The notes beneath the pieces are model-generated. The model saw only the letters and a program-made list of their open reading frames with translations, was not told where the DNA came from and did not search any database. From contig CALNHX010005243.1 of the NCBI GenBank assembly GCA_940337035.1, positions 1-64,000 on the forward strand: 64,000 nucleotides of DNA, in the 5' to 3' direction. This DNA is from Agriotes lineatus. Lineage: Eukaryota > Arthropoda > Insecta > Coleoptera > Elateridae. The position numbers were made by a program, and so were the translations under genes. Below, in pieces: positions 12,501-24,949 of the stretch. Position 1 is the stretch's first letter. Each line of letters begins with the position of its first letter.

Positions 12501-12770
12501 TAAGATGTCAATAAGTAAAGTAAGTAAAGCTATGCAAGTTTTGAGGGCATCCCGTTTGAGAGTGCAAAACTCCATTTGAATCGATTGCTGGATTTCCACC
12601 AGGTAACCAATACTGGTTTCCTTAGCTTGTGTAGCGTACGTGAGGTCATTCCACATATGTAGTACTTTTAGGTGTGTTAATTTAATATAACCATTTTAAA
12701 TTTCAAACTGCGTGCTTTTCTTTGTAAAGCAAAATGCAGTTACGCGCATTCTTAAAATGAGATAAAATTT
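9530..12770. other. intergenic DNA
   Basis: Mostly AT-rich with no recognised gene. A less AT-rich patch at 9940-10140 contains a hairpin listed separately. An open frame of 128 codons at 12193-12579 (plus) has no family resemblance and no clear splice signals, and is not called as a gene. Confidence 0.45.
10068..10131. other. imperfect GC-rich hairpin
   Basis: GGCATGTTGTACG followed by CGCTCCCCG pairs with CGGGGCAGACG followed by TAACATGCC, with a few bulges and a 16-nt loop. The stem is about 20 bp, short for a typical insect microRNA precursor. It lies in a local GC-rich patch without recognised repeats. Confidence 0.4.
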
Positions 12771-13764
12771 CAGAGAAATGACACAAGGTAGGTCATATCC
12801 TGCAGCCAAACAATGCTTCCACAGCCGAAGGAAAAACTTCATGGTGGAATTCCCCCCATTCCGTCCACGGCAGACACATCATCTGGCACCCACACAAATT
12901 ACACAGATTTATTCCCGTACCTTTCAAAGTACAATTTGTTTTGATTATCGCGAGCGAGCCTTCTCTTTTAGTCTACGACCCACTCCTTCCCGCTGAACTA
13001 ATTCGAGCACCTTTTAAACTTATTACGTGTTCTGAACGAGGTTTCTCCACGCAAAACCGCACGTCAGAAGTTTTAGCTTCGTTCTAACCACAAGCACATT
13101 TTTCTAATTTTGACCACAAATACTAATGCCCCCAAAATTGTGTAGATCATAATGAATGTCCCTTGTAAATGAAGTCATTACATAAACGGAAGTTTAATTG
13201 TAGTTTCAGCGACGCAGACACGCAATATCTACATATTCAATTTTTTAATGTCCACAAGCCGATTGTCGATTCGCCGCTTTAAAAACGAAATAAATTACGC
13301 CGGAGCAATTTTTTATGTCGGAACTGCAGGCTTCTTAGGAAGTTTCAGCAGCAACAAAAGAACCGGAAACCGCGGCGATTGCACGCAAACGCATTTATCG
13401 TGTCGCTTAAGATAAGGATTATTAATTAAGCCAATTAGGGGAGTATTTGTGGACACCATATTTTAATTGCATGATTAATCCACCGCCGTTATTATAGCCC
13501 AAACCTCATCGCTTGCAGAAAGTCTAAATTGATTGGCCGGCAACTGCTAAAACCGTTTCAAATGGATCCGAACATATTGTGTTTTTCAGAGCACGAGGCG
13601 TTTATTCAAAAACAATGGAAATGATTAAGTGAGAGAAGAGAACACGTGAGCGCGGGATTTGCCGGATTAGCTAATGGTCGAAGTAATAAGCAGCTTTTCA
13701 ATCACTGGACTCCTGGTTCATGAAATAAAAAGCTTATGAATTTTAATATCCCTCGGCCAACACG
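12770..13764. other. repeat-free, moderately GC island
   Basis: This stretch is less AT-rich than its surroundings and lacks recognisable transposon sequence. It contains clusters of homeodomain-like words (for example TTAATTAAGCCAATTAG near 13421). It could be conserved regulatory DNA or the 5' UTR of a gene starting at 13765. No coding frame of note is seen. Confidence 0.3.
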
Positions 13765-13800
13765 ATGCAGAGCTATGAAAAACAAAATATCGAGAATTAC
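13765..13800 (+). CDS. possible 12-codon first coding exon
   Basis: An ATG with A at -3 opens a 12-codon frame (MQSYEKQNIENY) ending exactly at GTAAGTC, a near-perfect splice donor in phase 0. It sits at the end of a repeat-free, moderately GC-rich island, as a first exon would. The same frame reads 16 codons further before a stop, so an unspliced 28-residue peptide is also possible. No partner exon is identified and the protein is not recognised. Evidence is limited to signal quality and context. Confidence 0.2.
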
Positions 13801-15400
13801 GTAAGTCAAGAAATTATCGCTAGTGTGTGGTGTGCGAAGTTGACATTGTGAATTATCAGTGTGTGCCCTACATTAGAGACGATAAATATTGATGCCTTTC
13901 ATAATGGTTATTTGATTACGTCTAAATCTTAGTCAACCATTGTGAATGGGAATAAAATAATATCCGAAATGAACACTATCATTTAACAAGCACCATAATA
14001 AACAGATCAATCGAGTGAACAGCAACAGATAATGAAACAATGATATAAATCTGCACACATAAGCCTATGTAAGCATTAAATGTCTAACCCCCTTATTACA
14101 GAAATTAGTGCCTACGTCTGTTTCTCTGATTTTTTAGTGTATTATCAAAAATGAATAAGTGAATGACAAGTAAAAAAATTAAGCAGGTTTTTGTTACCTC
14201 AATCTTCAACTAACGTTTGAGTACTTATATATAAATAAAAACAAAAATAGTGTTATATATTATTATACAGATTGTGAAGGATAACGTCAGGGACTCTTTG
14301 TTAGAGCTAAATATGTGGATATTATATAAAAGCTATTATTTAAATTACACAAACTACAAATGTATATAAACCTAACCAACGTCTAGTGACTAGTGGCAGT
14401 AATTGTCAAACAAATACATCAAATAAGTTACAGAATCAGGGTAGGAATTAGGTATCAATTTTCTTATTTTTTAGATACTCCATTCAACAAAATTTAGAAA
14501 TAAAATTAATCAAATACAAAAACCTCAACTACAAATTAAAAAAACTATGGTTTTCCATACGGATAACATAATTTGGATATGCGATTTCATAAACACCAAC
14601 AATAACATAAACATATAACATAATTAATGCAAAGGAAGGAATTAATAACTGTTCTAAATAAATATATAGTTTTTAATTGTAAAATTTCTATATTTTTTCA
14701 AATAGCATTCACGTCAAGATAAATTTTAAACCGTCTTGAATCGATGGGGAAAACTCTAATCAAACTATTTTTTAAATCACGAAATGCCTCATCTAAAGAT
14801 AGAACTGCATGGTTACAATTCCAAAAACAAGATAATATGTCAAGGTTAAATCATAAATTAATTTCTTTTAATTTTAAAAAGTGATATCTAGGCAAAGGTC
14901 AATTAACTGGAAATTGCAGACAACAATGCAAAAATGTTTTATATTTGCTTTATTTGGGCACGCTACAGTCTGCAAATTTAATTTTGGGTGTCATTTACAT
15001 AAGCAGCTATACACTACGACTGACGCTGCTAATTCCATCCATTAAAATCTAAAAATATATATAATTAGAACATTTTTCTTTTACTTTACCGAAAAATTTC
15101 GCCGAAAACTGTTTCACCTCAAAATTGTACTCATATCTAACACATTACTAGATAATTCAATTTATTCTCGCACATGTAAACATTCACACAACCACACCCC
15201 CTACATAAAATCACGAAACTGCTATACCGAACGTCTAAATATGCAGAGTACCATACGCGAAACTGATTTGAATTTTAAATAAATTTAATTACAGTCGTCA
15301 TGTTATAAGTTGAAACGGGAATCTGACTCCCTCGCCTGGAGTGCTTATTTTCATATTAACATATGTAGCCAGTTTGTATTTGCATGCTTTCTTATTGTCA
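13801..15400. other. AT-rich DNA, no gene seen
   Basis: Nothing recognisable. If the exon at 13765-13800 is real this would be intron. Confidence 0.45.
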
Positions 15401-15780
15401 ATTAGGCTTAACTATTCCAATCTAGCATAATGGAAAGGGTGAGTGCGGGCATCTGCAATACGCAAATAGTGAAGCGTTTTCGAGGCGAATTTCAACTTAA
15501 GCGGCAATTTTGCCGTGCGAGCAGCAAGCAGCGTCTGCGTGTCTAGCAGACTCCATTTGAATTGCGTATAGGGCAAGTACAGACTTGCAATATAGCCACG
15601 TATTTTCGTAGCGTTCATTGTTGATACCGTTGATGCTACCGGAGCGAACAGAGCCAACAGCGATTGACTTTCATGTTGCATTCGTGTGCAATTTACATAC
15701 GTCATTCCACGGATGACACAATCCGGAGCGAGCCCAATTTGAGGGCTGCTTTGTCGTTCTTATGCCCCATTTTGCAGGTA
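15400..15780. other. repeat-free, less AT-rich island
   Basis: This segment has many CpG-containing words (GCGTTTTCGAGGCG, GCCGTGCGAGCAGCAAGC) and no recognised repeat. A 97-codon minus-strand frame (15412-15705) spans it but has no familiar motif. Conserved noncoding DNA is the preferred reading. Confidence 0.3.
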
Positions 15781-17120
15781 ACCTAATATAAAAAATTATT
15801 GCAGCTTAAGCGATCAGCGGTCGCTCCAGCTATGTGAGAATCGCGCAAACTTAAAAAAATGCGCTTACGTACGTGAATAGTGACGGGTTTTTATGCATGC
15901 AATAGCGACACCGGACATTCGTGAAGTTTAAGGTTCGCTCATTTAAAGACAGTTATTTGGACGTATTTTTAATATTGTTTAAATGTATAAGCATGGCAGA
16001 TACTATTATCCTGCAGTGTTCTAAATGTAAATGCGAGTAGCCCAGAGCTATCGCACGCAGGTTGTCCATTATTTTATTTATTTATTGTTTTCATGTGTTT
16101 TTAAAGGTCGATATTTTTCTGTAAGCAAATAGGCTTTTCTTATGAATACGCTTGAAGTCAGTTTCAGCTCCGAAAACTCTACAGCTTACTGTTTTTAACA
16201 AATAGTGATCGTAAGTAACCACGTATTTAAGAGTTTCATGCATACTGAGTTAGCTAGGTAAACGAACAGGGCAAATAAGTTATAAAAGCACTAAGACATA
16301 CTGTTGCAAATCTAAGTTTCTTGCATTTTAAAAATAAGTTTTGTTTTATTTTATCTTTTCATTGGATTGTCTTGCTGAATACAATTCGTGATCTAATTTT
16401 TTCTTCAATATTTGTCGTTCACCCCGTACTCGTAGCTGTTGCCTTCAAATTTTCGTCACAAGAGTCACTCTTGCTCTGAACTGGAAACACTGTCCGCAAT
16501 AATCAGACTGCTCGTTGTATTATACTATACGATACAAATACAAAAAATTATCTTTGACGATAAATGACAAGATTATTATTTCAAAAAGGTTCATGATGTC
16601 CTACTTTATTGATAGATACAGTGAAATTGCTATTTACAACAAGCAAGGGCAAAAATAAGGCCTACTTTTAAAAACTCTGAGAATGTTTACTCCTTTCAGA
16701 AAGACCATGTACAATAGATGGCATTAAAGATATTTCAATGAAAATTAAGCTTTATTCTATTTCGTTTCATATAATAGTTTCTCTGGTGTAAGTCTAATGT
16801 GAAATTTCGTTAAGCTAATTCCGATTTAGTTATACCAATGGACAGTCCTTTATAAGCAAAACTACAGTCCTTAGAACTGAATTGAAGGTTCCACGAATTA
16901 GTTCCGTACGTATTCCAAGAGAATTTTTCCAATATCGCAGTTTTTCATTGCTTTTCGAAGGCAGTAACTACCAATTTCTACTAAACCAGGTTTGTACATT
17001 TGTTTAGCATATAATTTTCTACAGCGTTTAGGTTGTAATAATTTCTATAATTAGTAGATTTTAAAAGTTTGTATTCGTAAATCTTCAAGTAAAAACATCA
17101 TTATCGCAAACTATTGCTAA
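15780..17120. other. AT-rich intergenic DNA
   Basis: No recognised feature. Confidence 0.45.
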
Positions 17121-17121
17121 T

Positions 17122-17880
17122 TTAATAGGTCCGTGCAAATAGAAATAGAACTTTATATTTTAAAACTTACGTTACGACTTCGTCAGAATAATATCTCCCC
17201 TCCACCCGTTATACACCATTCCCAGTAAGTTCTTCTCGATCGTCTAAAATCAGCTACTCAAGGGCGTAGCCAGGATTCCAGTTAGAGGGGGGCATACATT
17301 TAATTACCCAATCAACTACTACTATTATTATAGTTTTTTAATTTTTTTACAAATTACAAACATTATACGTTGAAACATCATCAGGTTCCGCAAATCTGCT
17401 GCAGGTCGTAGCTTTTTTTTAATGTTGTAGAATGTGAATTGCAATAATGATTATAAATCAACTGCCTTTTGCTCTTTATAAATGTTTAGGGGTGGGCAAC
17501 TGCCCACTCCTGCCCCTCCCTGGCTACGCCCATGGCTACATTTGAGGGTAGATTTCAACTTGGAGAATAAATAACAGTCCGCAGAGGCCAAATCTGGGAA
17601 ACAATAATAGTCTCGTGCTTTTCCAAAAAAAGGACCAACAGGTGAGCAGGTGCATTATCCCGGTGCAGTATTCAGATCTTGTTGCAACATTGAATAAAAA
17701 GTCTCCACAAGGGGTTTCCCAATTTACGATTGAATTTCAGGCTGCTTTTCCTCAAGCATGTACAGCTCAATGAATAATTAACATTCGCCACTGTCGCGAG
17801 CTGCACCGATTCGTTCGTGTTCGGTTTCTTTTTGAACAGGCCTCGTATATCCGTTTTTGTTTTGCCCTAAAATGTACACT
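17122..17880 (-). pseudogene. mariner transposase relic
   Basis: Read on the minus strand, the frame at about 17645-17680 gives LHRDNAPAHL, the second catalytic aspartate block of mariner transposases. About 30 residues on, PDLASADCYLFSKLK (about 17555-17600) gives the third aspartate block. A one-base frameshift lies between them. The C-terminal part and a terminal sequence (GGTCCGTGCAAAT near 17129) lie beyond an inserted element at 17262-17531. Upstream coding (17690-17880) is badly decayed and the first aspartate is not seen. Mariner transposase cuts and pastes its own element at TA sites in the nucleus; this copy cannot make active protein. Confidence 0.72.
17262..17531. mobile_element. 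small inverted-repeat element inside the mariner relic
   Basis: GGGCGTAGCCAGG at 17262-17274 is perfectly inverted as CCTGGCTACGCCC at 17519-17531. It splits the mariner C-terminal coding region, so it is younger than the mariner. Both flanks contain GCTAC close to the junction, but an exact target duplication could not be set. The superfamily is not identified. A pyrimidine-rich, AT-rich interior has no coding capacity. Confidence 0.6.
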
Positions 17881-17889
17881 AATATTTAC

Positions 17890-20100
17890 GTTAATTTACT
17901 TGATACTGTAATTATTGTGTAAGTGCTCCACCAAAGGTTGCAGAACAATCAAAATCGCCAATAAAACTCGGGCAATAAAAATCCAATCTCATTAGGTAGG
18001 TAACAACACTCACAATGGAACAAATGCCGTTGATATTACTCCAAAAGCTCATTATTTCAAATTTAATAATTACGAAATTTATAGCAACCGCTCACTCATT
18101 TACTGGAAATATCAAGAAAAAAATCTAGTAATTAAGACGACATCCTCCACGGTGGAGTATTGCAAAAGTCATAACTAAATCCAACATGGTCAATAAAAGT
18201 TTATTTCATGAACAGTTTAATTGAAGCATTCTGATGGAAAGCTCACAATTTCATAAAAATCTTTAATTTCCTTGCTAGTTTGAATAACCCGTGGATTATA
18301 GTTTCACAGAGAATTTTAATTGATTTCATCTAGTGCTCTGGTAGTATAATTAAATGCATCCGCAGCGAATGACTACATGTTTAGTATTATTAAACACTAA
18401 ATGCGTTCTAGCTGTTTTTAATGTTCTACAATAATGCACCATATACCCAGAAGCAGGAATAATGCATTTTTTAAATGTATAATTGCATTTACTGTACATT
18501 ACGTTGTAGTTTACTATTATAAATACACTGGCATCATGATTTATAACCATCACTTAATTGATTTAGATTTTATAACACTCGAACTGATACAAGGTGCTTC
18601 CGTACATTAATGCATTGTTATACATACTATTTGTAGATATTTGAAATGAATAATCTTTATAGAACAATTGTTTACTATCAAAATTTCTTTCATCTACGTT
18701 TCTCGAAATGTCAGATTGACTTAACCCAAGATATTTCTAGTTATGCACTCTGTTATATTTATTATTTACTCGGAGTGTGAAAATCGCACGGTCAATTAAA
18801 TCTCCAAAACTAGCTCAGTTAATATAGCATTTAAACATATGAAACTCCTTACTCGAGTTGAGACGGGCATTTATTATTATTTTGATTTTAAAATTACTCT
18901 TTATGTTCAAACTCGACATCGGTCATATACGAGTAGATATATTTTATCTAAAACGTACACTGACAGCAGATCCAAATGCTTCTACGAATATCATTCTTAA
19001 CTAGTTCAGGTAATTATTGATCAAACATTATATGGTTTTCTTAAATACTTCCCTTTACATATTCTCGAATTATCGAAACACCACACCAGTCTAACCTTAT
19101 TAGCAGGATAGCCAATACTGAATACCCTGTATATTCAGCACAAGATAACAATTACGCAGATCTCCGTTACAACCAATTTATTAACTCCAAGCAGCAACGT
19201 CCTGCATCTCCCTTACATCCCTCAATCTCAACATGTTTGAATAATTTATAAAATCTTTATATATTTATGACGTCTTTAATTTCCTTTAAGAAAAAAAATA
19301 TTAAAAATAAAAAAAAACTATTTTTCTCTCCTCTACATTTGCTAGCATCTAGCTTAGGTACAAAAATTACCCAGTTACAATTTTGAATTGAATTTTTACA
19401 TTATTAGAGATATCAACAATTACAAATTTAACATCTAAATACTAATTCTTATTTTATAGTGTCACCCTTTATTTGTACATGCCTTTATTTCTTTACTATT
19501 ATACCTCCTGTTACAAACATGAACATAAAATGCTCATTCTCAAATTGCAACAAATGACAAACAAATTAAGCAAAATATAATATTTGGAAAATTTAAGAAA
19601 TTTAGTGATGGCGACGGAACAGAGGGTGGCAACGAATGAAACAATTGCATATATTAAAATTTCATTCAGTATAATTCCATTTCCCTTAGTTTACCTCCTG
19701 ACTGCAGTAAAATCAAGCAAAAATAAGTTCATCATTTAACCATCAGACAGTAAAATTTTAAAAATTTCGATAATTGTATTGCGGAAAGAAGCCGGTTTAG
19801 CCTAAAAGATAGATAGGGTGTTCACTCACTTCAAGCTACTGTCCATTTAAAAAAACAAACGAAAATGACGTAACTCGTTAGCATCTGTTTTTGAGCATTT
19901 GTCTGCCCACGTAATGCACCACAGAATTTAAGAGCAATTGTTTTTGTTTTTTATGGACAAGGTCTAGGTATAGATATATTGTCAAAGTCCTACTGGAAGG
20001 GATTTGTTACTTGTTACACATCGTAGTAACAGGAGACCCACGGTTTTACATCTCTGCCGAAAGATAGCATTCTGCATTCACTTTTAATTTTTAAAAACAT
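17890..20100. other. AT-rich intergenic DNA
   Basis: No gene recognised. The part next to 20101 may be the 3' body of the SINE listed there, but its end was not found. Confidence 0.4.
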
Positions 20101-20176
20101 CGTCGGAACCGAGGATTGAACTCGCGACTCTTGCATCAGTAGGCATGATCCTTAACCACTGAGCCATCGACACCGG
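20101..20176 (-). mobile_element. tRNA-derived SINE head
   Basis: On the minus strand TGGCTCAGTGGTTAAGGATC matches a tRNA A box and GAGTTCAATCC a B box, about 35 bp apart. The two acceptor-stem halves (GGTGTCG against the 3' CCGACG) do not pair well and no CCA-side structure is present, so this is a SINE head rather than a tRNA gene. Its tail would run toward lower coordinates. Pol III would transcribe an active copy. Confidence 0.6.
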
Positions 20177-20463
20177 TAAGATCAATTTGAACAAGTTTTG
20201 TACGTTTCTCATAAACCTGAGTCGTTAAATCTGTCAAAAATAGAGCCAAAAGTTCGCCTTGAGTAAAATATGAAAATCATGATATTATTTTTCCGTAGTG
20301 CGCTGACTAGCTATTACACGAAAAATCGGGAAAAAGCGTCATTTTCAAAAAGAATACTAAAAGGAAAAGGATCGGTGGCAAATGCTTTGTAAACAACTCG
20401 TCATTGTCTGGGAGGTCAAAGCAGGTAATCAAATTCCGAAGCAACCGACAATGGGCAGCATGG

Positions 20464-20498
20464 TATAAAAAGGATTTGTGAAGTTGAGCTACTCATTC
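20464..20498 (+). promoter_or_regulatory. TATA box and initiator pair
   Basis: TATAAAAAGG starts at 20464 and TCATTC, an exact match to the arthropod initiator, begins at 20493. The initiator A (20495) is 31 bp from the first T of the TATA box, the canonical spacing. The following 80 bp contain AATATTAAA, a weak polyadenylation-like signal, so the pair could belong to a solo LTR. No LTR partner or coding region was found. Confidence 0.4.
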
Positions 20499-20719
20499 AC
20501 TACATTGGCAATCCCGTTAGCAATTATAGTTAATGTGACAGTTCTGTACCTGTATTACCTTTGGAATATTAAATTAGTTTGTTAATTTACTTCATATTTT
20601 ATTTATTTAAATATGAGTGCAGCAACAAACTAAAGATCGATTAAGTAATGAATACAAAAGGCGAGTAACAATACTTTCAGCATAAAAAAAATCCTCTACG
20701 TGTGCTGATTCTACGCTAA

Positions 20720-21025
20720 AAACTTGCCAAAAGTGTGGCAGATATCAAACATAATTTTAGAATTTGAAAAAAGTTGTCAAAAAGCGTTCCATGCTTTTCA
20801 CAGTATTAAAAATCCGGACACGCCATCATTAGAAGGTACGCAACTGTTTCTTGAAAACAACGTTTTCCCACATGACCATCTCGGGACATGTAGAAGACGC
20901 GCATTGGCGCGGACCTAGCAATGAGATATCGGTTCCGAACTCCTCGATCTTTCGCTAATTCTCCCACATTACCTTTTCTCTCCTTAAAATCTTATTTTGG
21001 CGCAATCTCTCCGAGTTTTCACTTA
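20720..21025 (+). repeat. diverged direct repeat, copy 1
   Basis: Matches 22160-22455 in the same orientation. Shared words include TATCAAAAAGCGT-like, GGCAACTGTTTC-like, CACATGACC, GGGACA, ACGCGCATT and TCCTTAAAATC. Divergence is substantial. Overlapping open frames are not shared between copies. Confidence 0.6.
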
Positions 21026-21649
21026 TTAAAAAAAATGCTCTTCCAATTCAACCTATACACTACTTTAAAAATGCAATGCTGCTGTAATGATCAGAAACGT
21101 CAAGAAAACTTATTATTCTAATCTTCAAGGACTCATGTTATAAGTTACCTATAAGTTGTAGTTATAACTTTATATAGATTCAGATCCACATCGATTCGTC
21201 GGCTAATTGTTTTTAATTCGGTAGAATTCACTACACATATCAAATAATTAATAGTACAAATTGCGAGTAATCAATTAATACGAATTTCAAATAATTATTG
21301 GCCAATTTAAGGTGCACCTCAATAACATTCAGCGTGTGAGGACAAGGGTTTACACAACAGTCCTAACAAAGGTACACAACAATTTAAAATTAAATGAGGT
21401 CGCAACTAACTTAGGCGCCGTGGTTGGAAAATCAATTATTCAGGTACGCAGTTCGTGAAGCAAACTGTACAAGTGTACAATAGCAGCCGAATTGGTAGCA
21501 ATCGAGTGAGCCTCTAATACTGGTTTACTGACCGAATCTTGTATAATTTCACTTAAAAGAAAGGCAGACAAAACCTTATCTTAGCTTCCTTTGAACCCCG
21601 TCTGCACACTATATGATGATTCAGATAAGCGGAGGTCCACACGTCCGAA

Positions 21650-22050
21650 GGTTGGAATACAGGTGATAACAGCTCAAGCCAGGCAAATTGCGACGGTTCG
21701 GTCGCGGGGTGGCGTTTCACGGCCAATGCTAAACCTATGAGTTACCGGAGCCCCGGACTGGTTGCCCAGATGAACTTGCGCCAACATGCAGCTGACTGGC
21801 ATGACATCAAATGCGCCAACCAGGCGCGAGAAACAAATCCTCCACAGAACTGCCCGGGCTACAACAATCCGCAACTTCTGCGGGGGCCACGAACCAAAAC
21901 AACCATACTCTGTAAGCCCATAAGCCACCATTTCAAGGACGCTACAACTAAGTTACCATCATGGCATTCCAGGAAAAAGAGACTCGTTCAAACAAAAGCC
22001 AAGAAAGTCCATGAATGCACGAAAATACGAAAACCCGCACCATAGACATT
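21650..22050. other. less AT-rich spacer between the direct repeats
   Basis: A C-rich 102-codon plus-strand frame (21737-22045) and an 85-codon minus-strand frame (21674-21931) overlap here. Neither has a known motif. It may be part of an unidentified transposon bounded by the repeats. Confidence 0.3.
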
Positions 22051-22104
22051 AAATATATAAACGATGCACACACAGACCTGTGAAAATAATATAAGAGCCA
22101 TCTA

Positions 22105-22540
22105 CACACCCAGATGATTTAATTTTTGAAACTTGAACAACTAACTTGGGATTGTTCATTCTACTCCAAAAACTAGCTAATATTTCCCAAAACTTGAGAA
22201 AAGGTTATCAAAAAGCGTCCTATGAATACCGCAGCATAAACACATGATATGTTATCTTCAATTGTATAGGCAACTGTTTCGTTAAAAAAAAAAACATTCT
22301 TCACATGACCTTCTAGGGACACAAAGAAAACGCGCATTAGCACGAACCAAGCCAAAGAATACTTGCTTCTATTTCCTTTAACTTTCATCACAACTATTTT
22401 CTACTTGTTTTTCTTTCCTTAAAATCCGAAATTAAGCCAAATCGAGTTAAACTTGAAAGGACATTTTTATGTGAGACATTTCTGTAAACCCAGATGATCT
22501 AATTTTATGAAGTTGAACAAATAACTTGCATTAGTAAAAT
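22105..22540 (+). repeat. diverged direct repeat, copy 2, with partial reiteration
   Basis: The block at 22160-22455 matches 20720-21025. In addition CCCAGATGATTTAATTTTTG (22108) and the following ACTTGAACAACTAACTTG recur at about 22490-22535, giving a local period near 382 bp. The unit is unclassified. Confidence 0.55.
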
Positions 22541-22544
22541 TAAT

Positions 22545-24940
22545 TCCAATGCTTCCCCTCCTATGTCATTCTATTAATTCATTAAATGGCACAGCTACAG
22601 AAACCTTTTGGCTTTATTGATACTCCAGTACACGACATAGACAGAGGTATTAAAATTGGACCAAGGTTGATATTCTTTAAATAAACATACAATATCTTAA
22701 AATGTAAATTTCTACAGAATGCCTCTCATAGTTTTACATACTAAAAACGTTCTAATCTAAACTGTATTTAAAGTACTGGAGCAAACCTAAATAAACTTTA
22801 TTTCAAAAACCCAATGAGACGCCACATATAAGACAAACATTTTCAAATTTTACTATTTTATTGATTTGTCAACCTGAAGTAATAAAAAAAAATCTAGTAG
22901 GCAAGCTCAGCTTGGGAGAGGTGTTTATCTAATTGTACGAGATATTACTCGTATTACTTCACGTCATTTGCTAATTCACTTAGTGGAATCGCACTGCTTA
23001 GTCATGAGCTTGTTTGCTCAATATGTAATAATTATTGACGACGTAGAAATACGAATAAAGGACGACCATGTGTGCAAAGCAGCGCATTTCTTAATATTCC
23101 CGTTTCCCTTTATTAACACATTTAATTACTTTCTTATTTTTTATCGCCATTATTAGATTAAAATTCTGCCCGAGTAAGGTCTGCAGAAAACCACCTTGAA
23201 AAGTAAAAGGCGACAGCAGACAAGTAAAAAATGGACAAGTACCATGGTTGAAACGGGCAATTTTACCTTAGATCGGGACAATTTTTTATTTGGAGGTATG
23301 CCCACACATAAAAACTTGATTAGCCTAAGTGCAGTTTTTGGTGCAAGGCCGCTTAGCCATAATTATAATAAAAGTCTGCAGAGCCAAACCTAGGGACTCC
23401 AATTAGGTGCCATTTTAAATCACTGCAAAGATAGCTTTGGAAATGGCCTTACACACCTCTGTGTGCATGGACATTAAGCCAGCATTTATGTAAAAAGCGA
23501 TCACTTGATATTTCAGTACGGTTATGTCTAGACCTTTAATTTTTATATTTCTATAGAGCACATTATAAACGTTCGTTTCCTGTTTTTCTTAAATAAGTAC
23601 TGTTATTTTAAATAACTGCATTTCAGATGTCTTAATTTAAGCAAAGATAACCAACAAGACATTTTAAATGGCATTTAAGGCAGACAAATACACAAATATT
23701 TATTTTATTACAAACAAGAACTATAATAGGAAGGTTGTAGTTAGAATAATTGAATTATGACTGTCTTGCATGACCTGAAAAGTAAATATGAACTGACTTA
23801 ACTCATTATTCTTGTCAAAACTACATATAATACATCAGGGTTGTGTGAAAACGAATATGATATGGATTGCAACAAGACGCTCTGAATTATTCATTGACCG
23901 CATAACAATTTGTTACACCTTGGGAAATAGTAGTGATCACAAAATATCTATGTGCGACAATTTACTGTTTTCTTAACTGCTCTTTTGGCATGATTTCTTT
24001 CTTAAAAAGGTTTTTATAATATAGAATTGCTTGCTACTTATTAACTCGATTCTGATCTCCTACGGGAGCGTTTTGTATTTTACCAAAGTCAACCATCTTA
24101 TTGAAGTAACTTGTTTTCGAAATCTACTTAAACACCATCGTCTTACTTATAAACTTAATTATTCTGCGTACTTCTGAAATCATATAGAACTGTTTTTCAA
24201 TTGTCACAATAGTAGATGGATTCATTTCTTTAATAGCGCACCATAGCGTCCAGCGAGGGTTTTTATGAAGCGATAAAATTATTTAAATATAAATGTGCTT
24301 CGTTCTCGAGAGGCCTCTGCGATAAACGTTGCTTAACATGATTTACGTTAGGAATTCGTTTTTAAGCGCCTAATGAGACTGCAACTAGGTCTGTTCCGAT
24401 CCAGCGCATATTTAATCAATTCTTGGTTTGCTTGCTATTTATTTGATGACTCCTTTATAATAATTTAATAATGACAACTTGCTGGATTGTTTTGAATATA
24501 ACCATCCTCTTGTAATTTTTATATTTTAGTAAGTTAACGTATGGGTGAGTTTGAAGAGAACCTACCTAGCGCTATTTGTTTAATGTTAATTGTGATATAA
24601 TCTTTTTTAGCTGTGTTTGTATTTAATTAGTTTTAATATGTGCTTTGTGTTTGACGTTGCAAGCTCAACTTTATAATGGTATATCTTCACGAATTCCTAG
24701 TTGCGCTTGGCTGTTTACTTTTATTAAGGCCTTGGTACTTAAATTTTACTTCTGATAGTTTAATTTATGTGATCCACCTTGATATCTTCTCGCATTTATA
24801 GATTAGGGTTATGTGCGAGATAAGCCCTCGACAGTAAGTGAGATTAGTTTAAACTGTTGTGTAGACCGAAGTGTCGCAAGACGACTCACAAGCACAAATC
24901 GAATATGTCAAGTTAACCTGAGCTGTAAGCCTAGTCCAAG
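22545..24940. other. AT-rich intergenic DNA
   Basis: No gene called. A 65-codon frame at 23196-23393 is discussed as a weak observation. The rest shows nothing. Confidence 0.4.
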
Positions 24941-24949
24941 AGTTGTAAA

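Noticed and set aside
12193..12579. 128-codon plus-strand open frame
   Set aside because: No domain, no splice or promoter context, and mixed composition. One of the longest chance frames in this DNA.
20101..20176. A functional tRNA gene on the minus strand
   Set aside because: A and B boxes are present, but the acceptor stem does not pair, so a SINE head fits better.
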